Assembly (NCBI GenBank): GCA_947471745.1
Contig: CANJKZ010000169.1
Location: forward strand, 4,056,501-4,120,500
Direction of reading: 5' to 3'
Length of the DNA stretch: 64,000 bases
Origin: Closterium sp. Naga37s-1
Taxonomy: Eukaryota > Streptophyta > Zygnematophyceae > Desmidiales > Closteriaceae
The notes below the pieces were generated by a model. The model was not told the DNA's origin and made no database searches. It was given only the letters and a program-made list of their open reading frames with translations. A program made the position numbers and the translations under genes. Of this stretch, positions 25,801 to 40,800 are shown one piece after another. How positions within the stretch are numbered: position 1 is the first letter of the stretch; each line of letters starts with the position of its first letter.

Positions 25801-28800
25801 GGCCGGTAGGTCTATTGGCTGGTAGGTCTATTGGCAGGTACGTCTATTGGCTGGTAGGTCTATTGGAAGGTAGGTCTATTGGCTGGTAGGTCTATTGGCT
25901 GGTAGGTCTATTGGCTGGTAGGTCTATTGGCAGGTAGGTCTATTGGCTGGTAGGTCTATTGGCAGGTAGGTCTATTGGCTGGTAGGTCTATTGGCTGGTA
26001 GGTCTATTGACAGGTAGGTCTATTGGCAGGTAGGTCTATTGGCAGGTAGGTCTATTGGCAGGTAGGTCTATTGGCAGGTAGGTCTATTGGCAGGTAGGTC
26101 CATTAGCTGGTAGGTCTATTGGCAGGTAGGTCTATTGGCTGGTAGGTCTATTGGCAGGTAGGTCTATTGGCTGGTAGGTCTATTGGCTGGTAGGTCTATT
26201 GACTGGTAGGTCTATTGGCAGGTAGGTCTATTGGCAGGTAGGTCTATTGGCAGGTAGGTCTATTGGCAGGTAGGTCTATTGGCAGGTAGGTCCATTAGCA
26301 GGTAGGTCTATTGGCTGGTAAGTCAATTGGCTGGTAGGTCAATTGGCTGGTAGGTCTATTCGCAGGTAGGTCTATTGGCTGGTAGGTCTACTGGCAGGTA
26401 GGTCTATTGGCTGGTAGGTCTATTGTCAGGTAGGTCTATTGGCTGGCAGGTCTATTGGCTGGTAGGTCTATTGGCAGGTAGGTCTTTTGGCTGGTAGGTC
26501 TATTGGCAGGTAGGTCTATTGGCTGGTAGGTCTTTTGGCTGGTAGGTCTATTGGCGGGTAGGTCTATTGGCTGGTAGGTCTATTGGCAGGTAGGTCTATT
26601 GGCTGGAAGGTCTATTGGCAGGTAGGTCTATTGGCAGGTAGGTCTATTGGCAGGTAGGTCTATTGGCAGGTAGGTCTATTGGCAGGTAGGTCTATTGGCA
26701 GGTAGGTCTATTGGCAGGTAGGTTTATTGGCTGGTAGGTCTATTGGCTGGTAGGTCTATTGGCAGGAAGGTCTATTGGCAGGTAGGTCTATTGGCTGGTA
26801 GGTCTATTGGCTGGTAGGTCTATTGGCAGGAAGGTCTATTGGCAGGTAGGTCTATTGGCTGGTAGGTCTATTGGCTGGTAGGTCTATTGGCAGGTAGGTC
26901 TATTGGCCGGTAGGTCTATTGGCTGGTAGGTCTATTGGCAGGTACGTCTATTGGCTGGTAGGTCTATTGGAAGGTAGGTCTATTGGCTGGTAGGTCTATT
27001 GGTTGGTAGGTCTATTGGCTGGTAGGTCTATTGGCAGGTAGGTCTATTGGCTGGTAGGTCTATTGGCAGGTAGGTCTATTGGCTGGTAGGTCTATTGGCT
27101 GGTAGGTCTATTGACTGGTAGGTCTATTGGCAGGTAGGTCTATTGGCAGGTAGGTCTATTGGCAGGTAGGTCTATTGGCAGGTAGGTCTATTGGCAGGTA
27201 GGTCCATTAGCTGGTAGGTCTATTGGCAGGTAGGTCTATTGGCTGGTAGGTCTATTGGCAGGTAGGTCTATTGGCTGGTAGGTCTATTGGCTGGTAGGTC
27301 TATTGACTGGTAGGTCTATTGGCAGGTAGGTCTATTGGCTGGTAGGTCTATTGGCAGGTAGGTCTATTGGCAGGTAGGTCTATTGGCAGGTAGGTCCATT
27401 AGCTGGTAGGTCTATTGGCTGGTAAGTCAATTGGCTGGTAGGTCAATTGGCTGGTAGGTCTATTCGCAGGTAGGTCTATTGGCTGGTAGGTCTACTGGCA
27501 GGTAGGTCTATTGGCTGGTAGGTCTATTGGCAGGTAGGTCTATTGGCTGGCAGGTCTATTGGCTGGTAGGTCTATTGGCAGGTAGGTCTTTTGGCTGGTA
27601 GGTCTATTGGCAGGTAGGTCTATTGGCAGGTAGGTCTATTGGCTGGTAGGTCTTTTGGCTGGTAGGTCTATTGGCTGGTAGGTCTATTGGCAGGTAGGTC
27701 TATTGGCAGGTAGGTCTATTGGCTGGAAGGTCTATTGGCAGGTAGGTCTATTGGCAGGTAGGTCTATTGGCAGGTAGGTCTATGGGCTGGTAGGTCTATT
27801 GGCAGGTAGGTCTATTGGCTGGTAGGTCTATTGGCAGGTAGGTCTATTGGCTGGTAGGTCTATTGGCAGGTAGGGGTATTGGCAGGTAGGTCTGTTGGCA
27901 GGTAGGTCTGTTGGCAGGTAGGTCTGTTGGCAGGTAGGTCTATTGGCAGGTAGGTCTATTGGCTGGTAGGTCTATTGGCAGGAAGGTCTATAGGCAGGAA
28001 GGTCTATTGGCTGGTAGGTCAAATTGGCTGGTAGGTCTATTGGCAGGTAGGTCTATTGGCAGGTAGGTCTATTGGCAGGTAGGTCTATTGGCAGGTAGGT
28101 CTATTGGCTAGTAGGTCTATTGGCTGGTAGGTCTATTGGCAGGTAGGTCTATTGGCCGGTAGGTCTATTGGCTGGTAGGTCTATTGGCAGGTACGTCTAT
28201 TGGCTGGTAGGTCTATTGGCAGGTAGGTCTATTGGCTGGTAGGTCTATTGGCTGGTAGGTCTATTGGCTTGTAGGTCTATTGGCAGGTAGGTCTATTGGC
28301 TGGTAGGTCTATTGGCAGGTAGGTCTATTGGCTGGTGGGTCTATTGGCTGGTAGGTCTATTGACTGGTAGGTCTATTGGCAGGTAGGTCTATTGGCAGGT
28401 AGGTCTATTGGCAGGTAGGTCTATTGGCAGGTAGGTCTATTGGCAGGTAGGTCCATTAGCTGGTAGGTCTATTGGCTGGTTAGGTCTTATTGGCTGGTAG
28501 GTCAATTGGCTGGTAGGTCTATTCGCAGGTAGGTCTATTGGCTGGTAGGTCTACTGGCAGGTAGGTCTATTGGCTGGTAGGTCTATTGGCAGGTAGGTCT
28601 ATTGGCTGGTAGGTCTATTGGCAGGTAGGTCTATTGGCAGGTAGGTCTATTGGCTGGTAGGTCTATTGACAGGTAGGTCTATTGGCTGGTAGGTCTATTG
28701 GCAGGTAGGTCTATTGGCTGGTAGGTCTATTGGCTGGTAGGTCTATTGGCTGGTAGGTCTTATTGGCAGGTAGGTCTATTGGCAGGTAGGTCTATTGGCT

Positions 28801-31800
28801 GGTAGGTCTATTGGCAGGTAGGTCTATTGGCTGTAGGTCTATTGGCAGGTAGGTCTATTGGCTGGTAGGTCTATTGGCTGGTAGGTCTATTGGCAGGTAG
28901 GTCTATTGGCCAGGTAGGTCTATTGGCTGGTAGGTCTATTGGCTGGTAGGTCTATTGGCTATTGCATGTAGGTCTATTTGGCTGGTAGGTCTATTGGCTG
29001 GTAGGTCTATTGGCAGGTAGGTCTATTGGCTGGTAGGTCTATTGGCTGGTAGGTCTATTGGCAGGTAGGTTCTATTGGCTGGTAGGTCTATTGGCTGGTA
29101 GGTCTATTGGCAGTAGGTCTATTGGCTGGTAGGTCTAGTTGGCTAAGGTAGGTCTATTGGCAGGTAGGTCTATTGTCAGGTAGGGTCTATTGGCAGGTAG
29201 GTCTATTGGCAGGTAGGTCTATTTGGCAGGTAGGTCTGTTTGGAGGTAGGTCTATTGGCGGTAGGTCTATTGGCAGGTAGGTCTATTGGCAGGTAGGTCT
29301 ATTGGCATGTAGGTCTATTGGCAGGTAGGTCTATTGGCAGGTAGGTCTATTGGCTGGTAGGTCTATTGGCTGGTAGGTCTAATTGGCTGGTAGGTCTATT
29401 GGCTGGTAGGTCTATTGGCTGGTAGGTCTATTGCAGGTAGTCTAATTGGCATGTAGGTCTATTGGCTGGTAGGTCTATTGGCTGGTAGGTCTATTGGCAG
29501 GTAGGTCTATTGGCAGGTAGGTTATTGGCTGGTAGGTCTATTGGCAGGTAGGTCTATTGGCTGGTAGGTCTATTGGCAGGTAGGTCTATTGGCTGGTAGG
29601 TCTATTGGCCGGTAGGTCTATTGGCTGGTAGGTCTATTGGCAGGTAGGTCTATTGGCTGGTAGGTCTATTGGCTGGTAAGGTCTATTGGCAGGTAGGTCT
29701 ATTGGCTGGTAGGTCTATTGGCTAGGTAGGTCTATTGGCAGGTAGGTCTATGGATGGTAGGTCTATTGGCAGGGTAGGTCTATTGGCTGGTAGGTCTATT
29801 GCTGGTAGGTACTATTGGCTGGTAGGTCTATTGGCAGGTAGGGCGAATTGCTGGTAGGTCTATTGGCCAGGTAGGTCTATTGGCTGGTAGGTCTATTGGC
29901 AAGGTAGGTCTATTGGCATGGTAGGTCTATTGGCAGGTAGGTCTATTGGCTGGTAGGTCTACTTGGCAGGTAGGTCTATTGGCTGGTAGGTCTATTGCTG
30001 GTAGGTCTATTGGCAGGTAGGTCTATTGGCAGGTAGGTCTATTGGCAGGTAGGTCTATTGGCTGGTAGGTCTATTGGCAGGTAGGTCTATTGGCAGGTAG
30101 GTCTATTGGCAGGTAGGTCTATTGGCTGGAAGGTCTATTGGCTGGTAGGTCTATTGGCAGGAAGGTCTATTGGCAGGAAGGTCTATTGGCTGGTAGGTCT
30201 ACTGGCTGGTAGGTCTATTGGCAGGTAGGTCTATTGGCAGGTAGGTCTATTGGCTGGTAGGTCTATTGGCTGGTAGGTCTATTGGCAGGTAGGTCTATTG
30301 GCTGGTAGGTCAAATTGGCTGGTAGGTCTATTGGCAGGTAGGTCTATTGGCAGGTACGTCTATTGGCTAGTAGGTCTATTGGCTGGTAGGTCTATTGGCA
30401 GGTAGGTCTATTGGCAGGTAGGTCTATTGGGTGGTAGGTCTATTGGCAGGTAGGTCTATTGGCTGGTAGGTCTATTGGCAGGTAGGTCTATTGGCTGGTA
30501 GGTCTATTGGCAGGTAGGTCTATTGGCTGGTAGGTCTATTGGCTGGTAGGTCTATTGGCAGGTAGGTCTATTGGCTGGTAGGTCTATTGGCAGGTAGGTC
30601 TATTGGCAGGTAGGTCTATTGGCTGGTAGGTCTATTGGCTGGTAGGTCTATTGGCATGGTAGGTCTATTGGCAGGTAGGTCTATTGGCAGGTAGGTCTAT
30701 TGGCAGGTAGATCTGTTGGCAGGTAGTCTGTTGGCAGGTAGGTCTAGTTGGCTAGGTAGGTCTAGTTGGCAGGTAGGTCTATTGGCAGGTAGGTCTATTG
30801 GCAGGTAGGTCTATTGGCATGTAGGTCTAATTGGCAGGTAGGTCTATTGGCATGTAGGTCTATTGGCATGGTAGGTCCTATTGGCATGGTAGGTCTAATT
30901 GGCTGGTAGGTCTATTGGCTGGTAGGTCTAATTGGCAGGGTAGGTCTATTGCTGGTAGGTCTATTGGCAGGTAGGTCTATTGGCAGGTAGGTCTATTGGC
31001 AGGTAGGTCTATTGGCTGGTAGGTCTATTGGCTGGTAGGTCTATTGGCTGGTAGGTCTATTGGCAGGTAGGTCTATTGGCTGGTAGGTCTATTGGCAGGT
31101 AGGTCTATTGGCTGGTAGGTCTATTGGCAGGTAGGTCTATTGGCTGGTAGGTCTATTGGCTGGTAGGTCTATTGGCAGGTAGGTCTATTGGCTGGTAGGT
31201 CTATTGGCAGGTAGGTCTATTGGCTGGTAGGTCTATTGGCTAGGTAGGTCTATTGGCTGGTAGGTCTATTGGCTAGGTAGGTCTATTGGCAGGTAGGTCT
31301 ATTGCTAGGTAGGTCTATTGGCAGGTAGGTCTGTTGGCAGGTAGGTCTATTGGCAGGTAGGTCTATTGGCTGGTAGGTCTGTTGGCAGGTAGGTCTATTG
31401 GCAGGTAGGTCTATTGGCAGGTAGGTCTATTGGCAGGTAGGTCTATTGGCAGGTAGGTCTATTGGCAGGTAGGTCTATTGGCATGTAGGTCTATTGGCAG
31501 GTAGGTCTATTGGCTGGTAGGTCTATTGGCTGGTAGGTCTATTGGCTGGTAGGTCTATTGGCATGGTAGGTCTATTGGCAGGTAGGTCTATTGGCAGGTA
31601 GGTCTATTGGCTGGTAGGTCTATTGGCTGGTAGGTCTATTGGCAGGTAGGTCTATTGGCAGGTAGGTCTATTGGCTGGTAGGTCTATTGGCTGGTAGGTC
31701 TATTGGCTGGTAGGTGTATTGGCAGGTAGGTCTATTGGCAGGTAGGTCTATTGGCCGGTAGGTCTATTGGCTGGTAGGTCTATTGGCAGGTACGTCTATT

Positions 31801-34800
31801 GGCTGGTAGGTCTATTGGCTGGTAGGTCTATTGGCAGGTAGGTCTATTGGCAGGTAGGTCTATTGGCTGGTAGGTCTATTGGCAGGTAGGTCTATTGGCT
31901 GGTAGGTCTATTGGCAGGTAGGTCTATTGGCTGGTAGGTCTATTGGCTGGTAGGTCTATTGGCTGGTAGGTCTATTGGCAGGTAGGTCTATTGGCAGGTA
32001 GGTCTATTGGCTGGTAGGTCTATTGGCAGGTAGGTCATTGGCTGGTAGGTCTATTGGCAGGTAGGTCTGGGTATGGGTAGGTCTATTGTCTGGGCTTAGG
32101 TCTATTGGCAGGTAGGTCTATTGGCAGGTAGGTCTATTGGCTGGTAGGTCTATTGGCTGGTAGGTCTATTGGCAGGTAGGTCTATTGGCAGGTAGGTCTA
32201 TTGGCAGGTAGGTCTATTGGCTGGAAGGTCTATTGGCTGGTAGGTCTATTGGCAGGAAGGTCTATTGGCAGGAAGGTCTATTGGCTGGTAGGTCTACTGG
32301 CTGGTAGGTCTATTGGCAGGTAGGTCTATTGGCAGGTAGGTCTATTGGCTGGTAGGTCTATTGGCTGGTAGGTCTATTGGCAGGTAGGTCTATTGGCTGG
32401 TAGGTCAAATTGGCTGGTAGGTCTATTGGCTAGTAGGTCTACTGGCAGGTAGGTCTATTGGCAGGTAGGTCTATTGGCAGGTAGGTCTATTGGCAGGTAG
32501 GTCTATTGGCAGGTAGGTCTATTGGCAGGTAGGTCCATTAGCTGGTAGGTCTATTGGCAGGTAGGTCTATTGGCTGGTAGGTCTATTGGCAGGTAGGTCT
32601 ATTGGCTGGTAGGTCTATTGGCAGGTAGGTCTATTGGCAGGTAGGTCCATTAGCTGGTAGGTCTATTGGCTGGTAGGTCTATTGGCTGGTAGGTCAATTG
32701 GCTGGTAGGTCTATTCGCAGGTAGGTCTATTGGCTGGTAGGTCTACTGGCAGGTAGGTCTATTGGCTGGTAGGTCTATTGGCAGGTAGGTCTATTGGCTG
32801 GCAGATCTATTGGCTGGTAGGTCTATTGGCAGGTAGGTCTTTTGGCTGGTAGGTCTATTGGCAGGTAGGTCTATTGGCTGGTAGGTCTTTTGGCTGGTAG
32901 GTCTATTGGCTGGTAGGTCTATTGGCTGGTAGGTCTATTGGCAGGTAGGTCTATTGGCTGGAAGGTCTATTGGCAGGTAGGTCTATTGGCAGGTAGGTCT
33001 ATTGGCAGGTAGGTCTTTTGGCTGGTAGGTCTATTGGCAGGTAGGTCTATTGGCTGGTAGGTCTATTGGCAGGTAGGTCTATTGGCTGGAAGGTGTATTG
33101 GCAGGTAGGTCTATTGGCAGGTTGATCTATTGGCTGGTAGGTCTATTGGCTGGTAGGTCTATTGGCTGGTAGGTGTATTGGCAGGTAGGTCTATTGGCAG
33201 GTAGGTCTATTGGCTGGTAGGTCTATTGGCTGGTAGGTCTATTGGCAGGTAGGTCTATTGGTAGGTAGGTCTATTGGCAGGTAGGTCTATTGGCTGGTAG
33301 GTCTATTGGCTGGTAGGTCTATTGGCAGGTAGGTCTGTTGGCAGGTAGGTCTGTTGGCAGGTAGGTCTATTGGCTGGTAGGTCTGTTGGCAGGTAGGTCT
33401 ATTGGCAGGTAGGTCTATTGGCAGGTAGGTCTATTGGCTGGAAGGTCTATTGGCTGGTAGGTCTATTGGCAGGAAGGTCTATTGGCAGGAAGGTCTATTG
33501 GCTGGTAGGTCTATTGGCTGGTAGGTCTATTGGCAGGTAGGTCTATTGGCAGGTAGGTCTATTGGCTGGTAGGTCTATTGGCTGGTAGGTCTATTGGCAG
33601 GTAGGTCTATTGGCAGGTAGGTTTATTGGCTGGTAGGTCTATTGGCTGGTAGGTCTATTGGCTGGTAGGTGTATTGGCAGGTAGGTCTATTGGCAGGTAG
33701 GTCTATTGGCTGGTAGGTCTATTGGCTGGTAGGTCTATTGGCAGGTAGGTCTATTGGCAGGTAGGTCTATTGGCAGGTAGGTCTATTGGCTGGTAGGTCT
33801 ATTGGCTGGTAGGTCTATTGGCAGGTAGGTCTGTTGGCAGGTAGGTCTGTTGGCAGGTAGGTCTATTGGCTGGTAGGTCTGTTGGCAGGTAGGTCTATTG
33901 GCAGGTAGGTCTATTGGCAGGTAGGTCTATTGGCTGGTAGGTCTATTGGCTGGTAGGTCTATTGGCAGGAAGGTCTATTGGCAGGAAGGTCTATTGGCTG
34001 GTAGGTCTATTGGCTGGTAGGTCTATTGGCAGGTATGTCTGTTGGCTGGTAGGTCTTTTGGCTGGTAGGTCTATTGGCTGGAAGGTCTATTGGCAGGTAG
34101 GTCTATTGGCAGGTAGGTCTATTGGCTGGTAGGTCTATTGGCTGGTAGGTCTATTGGCTGGTAGGTGTATTGGCAGGTAGGTCTATTGGCAGGTAGGTCT
34201 ATTGGCTGGTAGGTCTATTGGCTGGTAGGTCTATTGGCAGGTAGGTCTATTGGCAGGTAGGTCTATTGGCAGGAAGGTCTATTGGCTAGTAGGTCTATTG
34301 GCTGGTAGGTCTATTGGCAGGTAGGTCTGTTGGCAGGTAGGTCTGTTGGCAGGTAGGTCTATTGGCTGGTAGGTCTGTTGGCAGGTAGGTCTATTGGCAG
34401 GTAGGTCTATTGGCAGGTAGGTCTATTGGCTGGAAGGTCTATTGGCTGGTAGGTCTATTGGCAGGAAGGTCTATTGGCAGGAAGGTCTATTGGCTGGTAG
34501 GTCTATTGGCTGGTAGGTCTATTGGCAGGTAGGTCTATTGGCAGGTAGGTCTATTGGCTGGTAGGTCTATTGGCTGGTAGGTCTATTGGCAGGTAGGTCT
34601 ATTGGCAGGTAGGTTTATTGGCTGGTAGGTCTATTGGCTGGTAGGTCTATTGGCTGGTAGGTGTATTGGCAGGTAGGTCTATTGGCAGGTAGGTCTATTG
34701 GCTGGTTGGTCTATTGGCTGGTAGGTCTATTGGCAGGTAGGTCTATTGGCAGGTAGGTCTATTGGCAGGTAGGTCTATTGGCTGGTAGGTCTATTGGCTG

Positions 34801-37800
34801 GTAGGTCTATTGGCAGGTAGGTCTGTTGGCAGGTAGGTCTGTTGGCAGGTAGGGCTATTGGCTGGTAGGTCTGTTGGCAGGTAGGTCTATTGGCAGGTAG
34901 GTCTATTGGCAGGTAGGTCTATTGGCTGGTAGGTCTATTGGCTGGTAGGTCTATTGGCAGGAAGGTCTATTGGCAGGAAGGTCTATTGGCTGGTAGGTCT
35001 ATTGGCTGGTAGGTCTATTGGCAGGTAGGTCTATTGGCAGGTAGGTCTATTGGCAGGTAGGTCTATTGGCAGGTAGGTCTATTGGCAGGTAGGTCTATTG
35101 GCTGGTAGGTCTATTGGCTGGTAGGTCTATTGGCAGGTAGGTCTATTGGCTGGTAGGTCAAATTGGCTGGTAGGTCTATTGGCTAGTAGGTCTACTGGCA
35201 GGTAGGTCTATTGGCAGGTAGGTCTATTGGCAGGTAGGTCTATTGGCAGGTAGGTCTATTGGCAGGTAGGTCTATTGGCAGGTAGGTCCATTAGCTGGTA
35301 GGTCTATTGGCAGGTAGGTCTATTGGCTGGTAGGTCTATTGGCAGGTAGGTCTATTGGCTGGTAGGTCTATTGGCTGGTAGGTCTATTGACTGGTAGGTC
35401 TATTGGCAGGTAGGTCTATTGGCAGGTAGGTCTATTGGCAGGTAGGTCTATTGGCAGGTAGGTCTATTGGCAGGTAGGTCCATTAGCTGGTAGGTCTATT
35501 GGCTGGTAGGTCTATTGGCTGGTAGGTCAATTGGCTGGTAGGTCTATTCGCAGGTAGGTCTATTGGCTGGTAGGTCTACTGGCAGGTAGGTCTATTGGCT
35601 GGTAGGTCTATTGGCAGGTAGGTCTATTGGCTGGCAGATCTATTGGCTGGTAGGTCTATTGGCAGGTAGGTCTTTTGGCTGGTAGGTCTATTGGCAGGTA
35701 GGTCTATTGGCTGGTAGGTCTTTTGGCTGGTAGGTCTATTGGCTGGTAGGTCTATTGGCTGGTAGGTCTATTGGCAGGTAGGTCTATTGGCTGGAAGGTC
35801 TATTGGCAGGTAGGTCTATTGGCAGGTAGGTCTATTGGCAGGTAGGTCTTTTGGCTGGTAGGTCTATTGGCAGGTAGGTCTATTGGCTGGTAGGTCTATT
35901 GGCAGGTAGGTCTATTGGCTGGAAGGTCTATTGGCAGGTAGGTCTATTGGCAGGTAGGTCTATTGGCTGGTAGGTCTATTGGCTGGTAGGTCTATTGGCT
36001 GGTAGGTGTATTGGCAGGTAGGTCTATTGGCAGGTAGGTCTATTGGCTGGTAGGTCTATTGGCTGGTAGGTCTATTGGCAGGTAGGTCTATTGGCAGGTA
36101 GGTCTATTGGCAGGTAGGTCTATTGGCTGGTAGGTCTATTGGCTGGTAGGTCTATTGGCAGGTAGGTCTGTTGGCAGGTAGGTCTGTTGGCAGGTAGGTC
36201 TATTGGCTGGTAGGTCTGTTGGCAGGTAGGTCTATTGGCAGGTAGGTCTATTGGCAGGTAGGTCTATTGGCTGGAAGGTCTATTGGCTGGTAGGTCTATT
36301 GGCAGGAAGGTCTATTGGCAGGAAGGTCTATTGGCTGGTAGGTCTATTGGCTGGTAGGTCTATTGGCAGGTAGGTCTATTGGCAGGTAGGTCTATTGGCT
36401 GGTAGGTCTATTGGCTGGTAGGTCTATTGGCAGGTAGGTCTATTGGCAGGTAGGTTTATTGGCTGGTAGGTCTATTGGCTGGTAGGTCTATTGGCTGGTA
36501 GGTGTATTGGCAGGTAGGTCTATTGGCAGGTAGGTCTATTGGCTGGTAGGTCTATTGGCTGGTAGGTCTATTGGCAGGTAGGTCTATTGGCAGGTAGGTC
36601 TATTGGCAGGTAGGTCTATTGGCTGGTAGGTCTATTGGCTGGTAGGTCTATTGGCACGTAGGTCTGTTGGCAGGTAGGTCTGTTGGCAGGTAGGTCTATT
36701 GGCTGGTAGGTCTGTTGGCAGGTAGGTCTATTGGCAGGTAGGTCTATTGGCAGGTAGGTCTATTGGCTGGTAGGTCTATTGGCTGGTAGGTCTATTGGCA
36801 GGAAGGTCTATTGGCAGGAAGGTCTATTGGCTGGTAGGTCTATTGGCTGGTAGGTCTATTGGCAGGTAGGTCTATTGGCAGGTAGGTCTATTGGCAGGTA
36901 GGTCTATTGGCAGGTAGGTCTATTGGCAGGTAGGTCTATTGGCTGGTAGGTCTATTGGCTGGTAGGTCAAATTGGCTGGTAGGTCTATTGGCTAGTAGGT
37001 CTACTGGCAGGTAGGTCTATTGGCAGGTAGGTCTATTGGCAGGTAGGTCTATTGGCAGGTAGGTCTATTGGCAGGTAGGTCTATTGGCAGGTAGGTCCAT
37101 TAGCTGGTAGGTCTATTGGCAGGTAGGTCTATTGGTTGGTAGGTCTATTGGCAGGTAGGTCTATTGGCTGGTAGGTCTATTGGCTGGTAGGTCTATTGAC
37201 TGGTAGGTCTATTGGCAGGTAGGTCTATTGGCAGGTAGGTCTATTGGCAGGTAGGTCTATTGGCAGGTAGGTCTATTGGCAAGTAGGTCCATTAGCTGGT
37301 AGGTCTATTGGCTGGTAGGTCTATTGGCTGGTAGGTCAATTGGCTGGTAGGTCTATTCGCAGGTAGGTCTATTGGCTGGTAGGTCTACTGGCAGGTAGGT
37401 CTATTGGCTGGTAGGTCTATTGGCAGGTAGGTCTATTGGCTGGCAGGTCTATTGGCTGGTAGGTCTATTGGCAGGTAGGTCTTTTGGCTGGTAGGTCTAT
37501 TGGCAGGTAGGTCTATTGGCTGGTAGGTCTTTTGGCTGGTAGGTCTATTGGCTGGTAGGTCTATTGGCTGGTAGGTCTATTGGCAGGTAGGTCTATTGGC
37601 TGGAAGGTCTATTGGCAGGTAGGTCTATTGGCAGGTAGGTCTATTGGCAGGTAGGTCTATTGGCAGGTAGGTCTATTGGCAGGTAGGTCTATTGGCTGGT
37701 AGGTCTATTGGCAGGTAGGTCTATGGGCTGGTAGGTCTATTGGCAGGTAGGTCTATTGGCTGGTAGGTCTATTGGCAGGTAGGTCTATTGGCTGGTAGGT

Positions 37801-40800
37801 CTATTGGCAGGTAGGTCTATTGGCAGGTAGGTCTGTTGGCAGGTAGGTCTGTTGGCAGGTAGGTCTGTTGGCAGGTAGGTCTATTGGCAGGTAGGTCTAT
37901 TGGCTGGTAGGTCTATTGGCTGGTAGGTCTATTGGCAGGAAGGTCTATTGGCAGGAAGGTCTATTGGCTGGTAGGTCAAATTGGCTGGTAGGTCTATTGG
38001 CAGGTAGGTCTATTGGCAGGTAGGTCTATTGGCAGGTAGGTCTATTGGCAGGTAGGTCTATTGGCTGGTAGGTCTATTGGCTGGTAGGTCTATTGGCAGG
38101 TAGGTCTATTGGCCGGTAGGTCTATTGGCTGGTAGGTCTATTGGCAGGTACGTCTATTGGCTGGTAGGTCTATTGGCAGGTAGGTCTATTGGCTGGTAGG
38201 TCTATTGGCTGGTAGGTCTATTGGCTTGTAGGTCTATTGGCGGGTAGGTCTATTGGCTGGTAGGTCTATTGGCTAGTAGGTCTATTGACTGGTAGGTCTA
38301 TTGGCAGGTAGGTCTATTGGCAGGTAGGTCTATTGGCAGGTAGGTCTATTGGCAGGTAGGTCTATTGGCAGGTAGGTCCATTAGCTGGTAGGTCTATTGG
38401 CTGGTAGGTCTATTGGCTGGTAGGTCAACTGGCTGGTAGGTCTATTCGCAGGTAGGTCTATTGGCTGGTAGGTCTACTGGCAGGTAGGTCTATTGGCTGG
38501 TAGGTCTATTGGCAGGTAGGTCTATTGGCTGGTAGGTCTATTGGCAGGTAGGTCTATTGGCAGGTAGGTCTATTGGCTGGTAGGTCTATTGACAGGTAGG
38601 TCTATTGGCTGGTAGGTCTATTGGCAGGTAGGTCTATTGGCTGGTAGGTCTATTGGCTGGTAGGTCTATTGGCTGGTAGGTCTATTGGCAGGTAGGTCTA
38701 TTGGCAGGTAGGTCTATTGGCTGGTAGGTCTATTGGCAGGTAGGTCTATTGGCTGGTAGGTCTATTGGCAGGTAGGTCTATTGGCTGGTAGGTCTATTGG
38801 CTGGTAGGTCTATTGGCAGGTAGGTCTATTGGCAGGTAGGTCTATTGGCAGGTAGGTCTATTGGCAGGTAGGTCTATTGGCAGGTAGGTCCATTAGCTGG
38901 TAGGTCTATTGGCAGGTAGGTCTATTGGTTGGTAGGTCTATTGGCAGGTAGGTCTATTGGCTGGTAGGTCTATTGGCTGGTAGGTCTATTGACTGGTAGG
39001 TCTATTGGCAGGTAGGTCTATTGGCAGGTAGGTCTATTGGCAGGTAGGTCTATTGGCAGGTAGGTCTATTGGCAGGTAGGTCCATTAGCTGGTAGGTCTA
39101 TTGGCTGGTAGGTCTATTGGCTGGTAGGTCAATTGGCTGGTAGGTCTATTCGCAGGTAGGTCTATTGGCTGGTAGGTCTACTGGCAGGTAGGTCTATTGG
39201 CTGGTAGGTCTATTGGCAGGTAGGTCTATTGGCTGGCAGGTCTATTGGCTGGTAGGTCTATTGGCAGGTAGGTCTTTTGGCTGGTAGGTCTATTGGCAGG
39301 TAGGTCTATTGGCTGGTAGGTCTTTTGGCTGGTAGGTCTATTGGCTGGTAGGTCTATTGGCAGGTAGGTCTATGGGCTGGTAGGTCTATTGGCAGGTAGG
39401 TCTATTGGCTGGTAGGTCTATTGGCAGGTAGGTCTATTGGCTGGTAGGTCTATTGGCAGGTAGGTCTATTGGCAGGTAGGTCTATTGGCTGGAAGGTCTA
39501 TTGGCAGGTAGGTCTATTGGCAGGTAGGTCTATGGGCTGGTAGGTCTATTGGCAGGTAGGTCTATTGGCTGGTAGGTCTATTGGCAGGTAGGTCTATTGG
39601 CTGGTAGGTCTATTGGCAGGTAGGTCTATTGGCAGGTAGGTCTGTTGGCAGGTAGGTCTGTTGGCAGGTAGGTCTGTTGGCAGGTAGGTCTATTGGCAGG
39701 TAGGTCTATTGGCTGGTAGGTCTATTGGCTGGTAGGTCTATTGGCTGGTAGGTCTATTGGCTGGTAGGTCTATTGGCAGGAAGGTCTATTGGCAGGAAGG
39801 TCTATTGGCTGGTAGGTCTATTGGCTGGTAGGTCTATTGGCAGGTAGGTCTATTGGCAGGTAGGTTTATTGGCAGGTAGGTCTATTGGCAGGTAGGTCTA
39901 TTGGCAGGTAGGTCTATTGGCTGGTAGGTCTATTGGCTGGTAGGTCTATTGGCAGGTAGGTCTATTGGCTGGTAGGTCAAATTGGCTGGTAGGTCTATTG
40001 GCTAGTAGGTCTACTGGCAGGTAGGTCTATTGGCAGGTAGGTCTATTGGCAGGTAGGTCTATTGGCAGGTAGGTCTATTGGCAGGTAGATCTATTGGCAG
40101 GTAGGTCCATTAGCTGGTAGGTCTATTGGCAGGTAGGTCTATTGGTTGGTAGGTCTATTGGCAGGTAGGTCTATTGGCTGGTAGGTCTATTGGCTGGTAG
40201 GTCTATTGACTGGTAGGTCTATTGGCAGGTAGGTCTATTGGCAGGTAGGTCTATTGGCAGGTAGGTCTATTGGCAGGTAGGTCTATTGGCAGGTAGGTCC
40301 ATTAGCTGGTAGGTCTATTGGCTGGTAGGTCTATTGGCTGGTAGGTCAATTGGCTGGTAGGTCTATTCGCAGGTAGGTCTATTGGCTGGTAGGTCTACTG
40401 GCAGGTAGGTCTATTGGCTGGTAGGTCTATTGGCAGGTAGGTCTATTGGCTGGCAGGTCTATTGGCTGGTAGGTCTATTGGCAGGTAGGTCTTTTGGCTG
40501 GTAGGTCTATTGGCAGGTAGGTCTATTGGCTGGTAGGTCTTTTGGCTGGTAGGTCTATTGGCTGGTAGGTCTATTGGCTGGTAGGTCTATTGGCAGGTAG
40601 GTCTATTGGCTGGAAGGTCTATTGGCAGGTAGGTCTATTGGCAGGTAGGTCTATTGGCAGGTAGGTCTATTGGCAGGTAGGTCTATTGGCAGGTAGGTCT
40701 ATTGGCTGGTAGGTCTATTGGCAGGTAGGTCTATGGGCTGGTAGGTCTATTGGCAGGTAGGTCTATTGGCTGGTAGGTCTATTGGCAGGTAGGTCTATTG

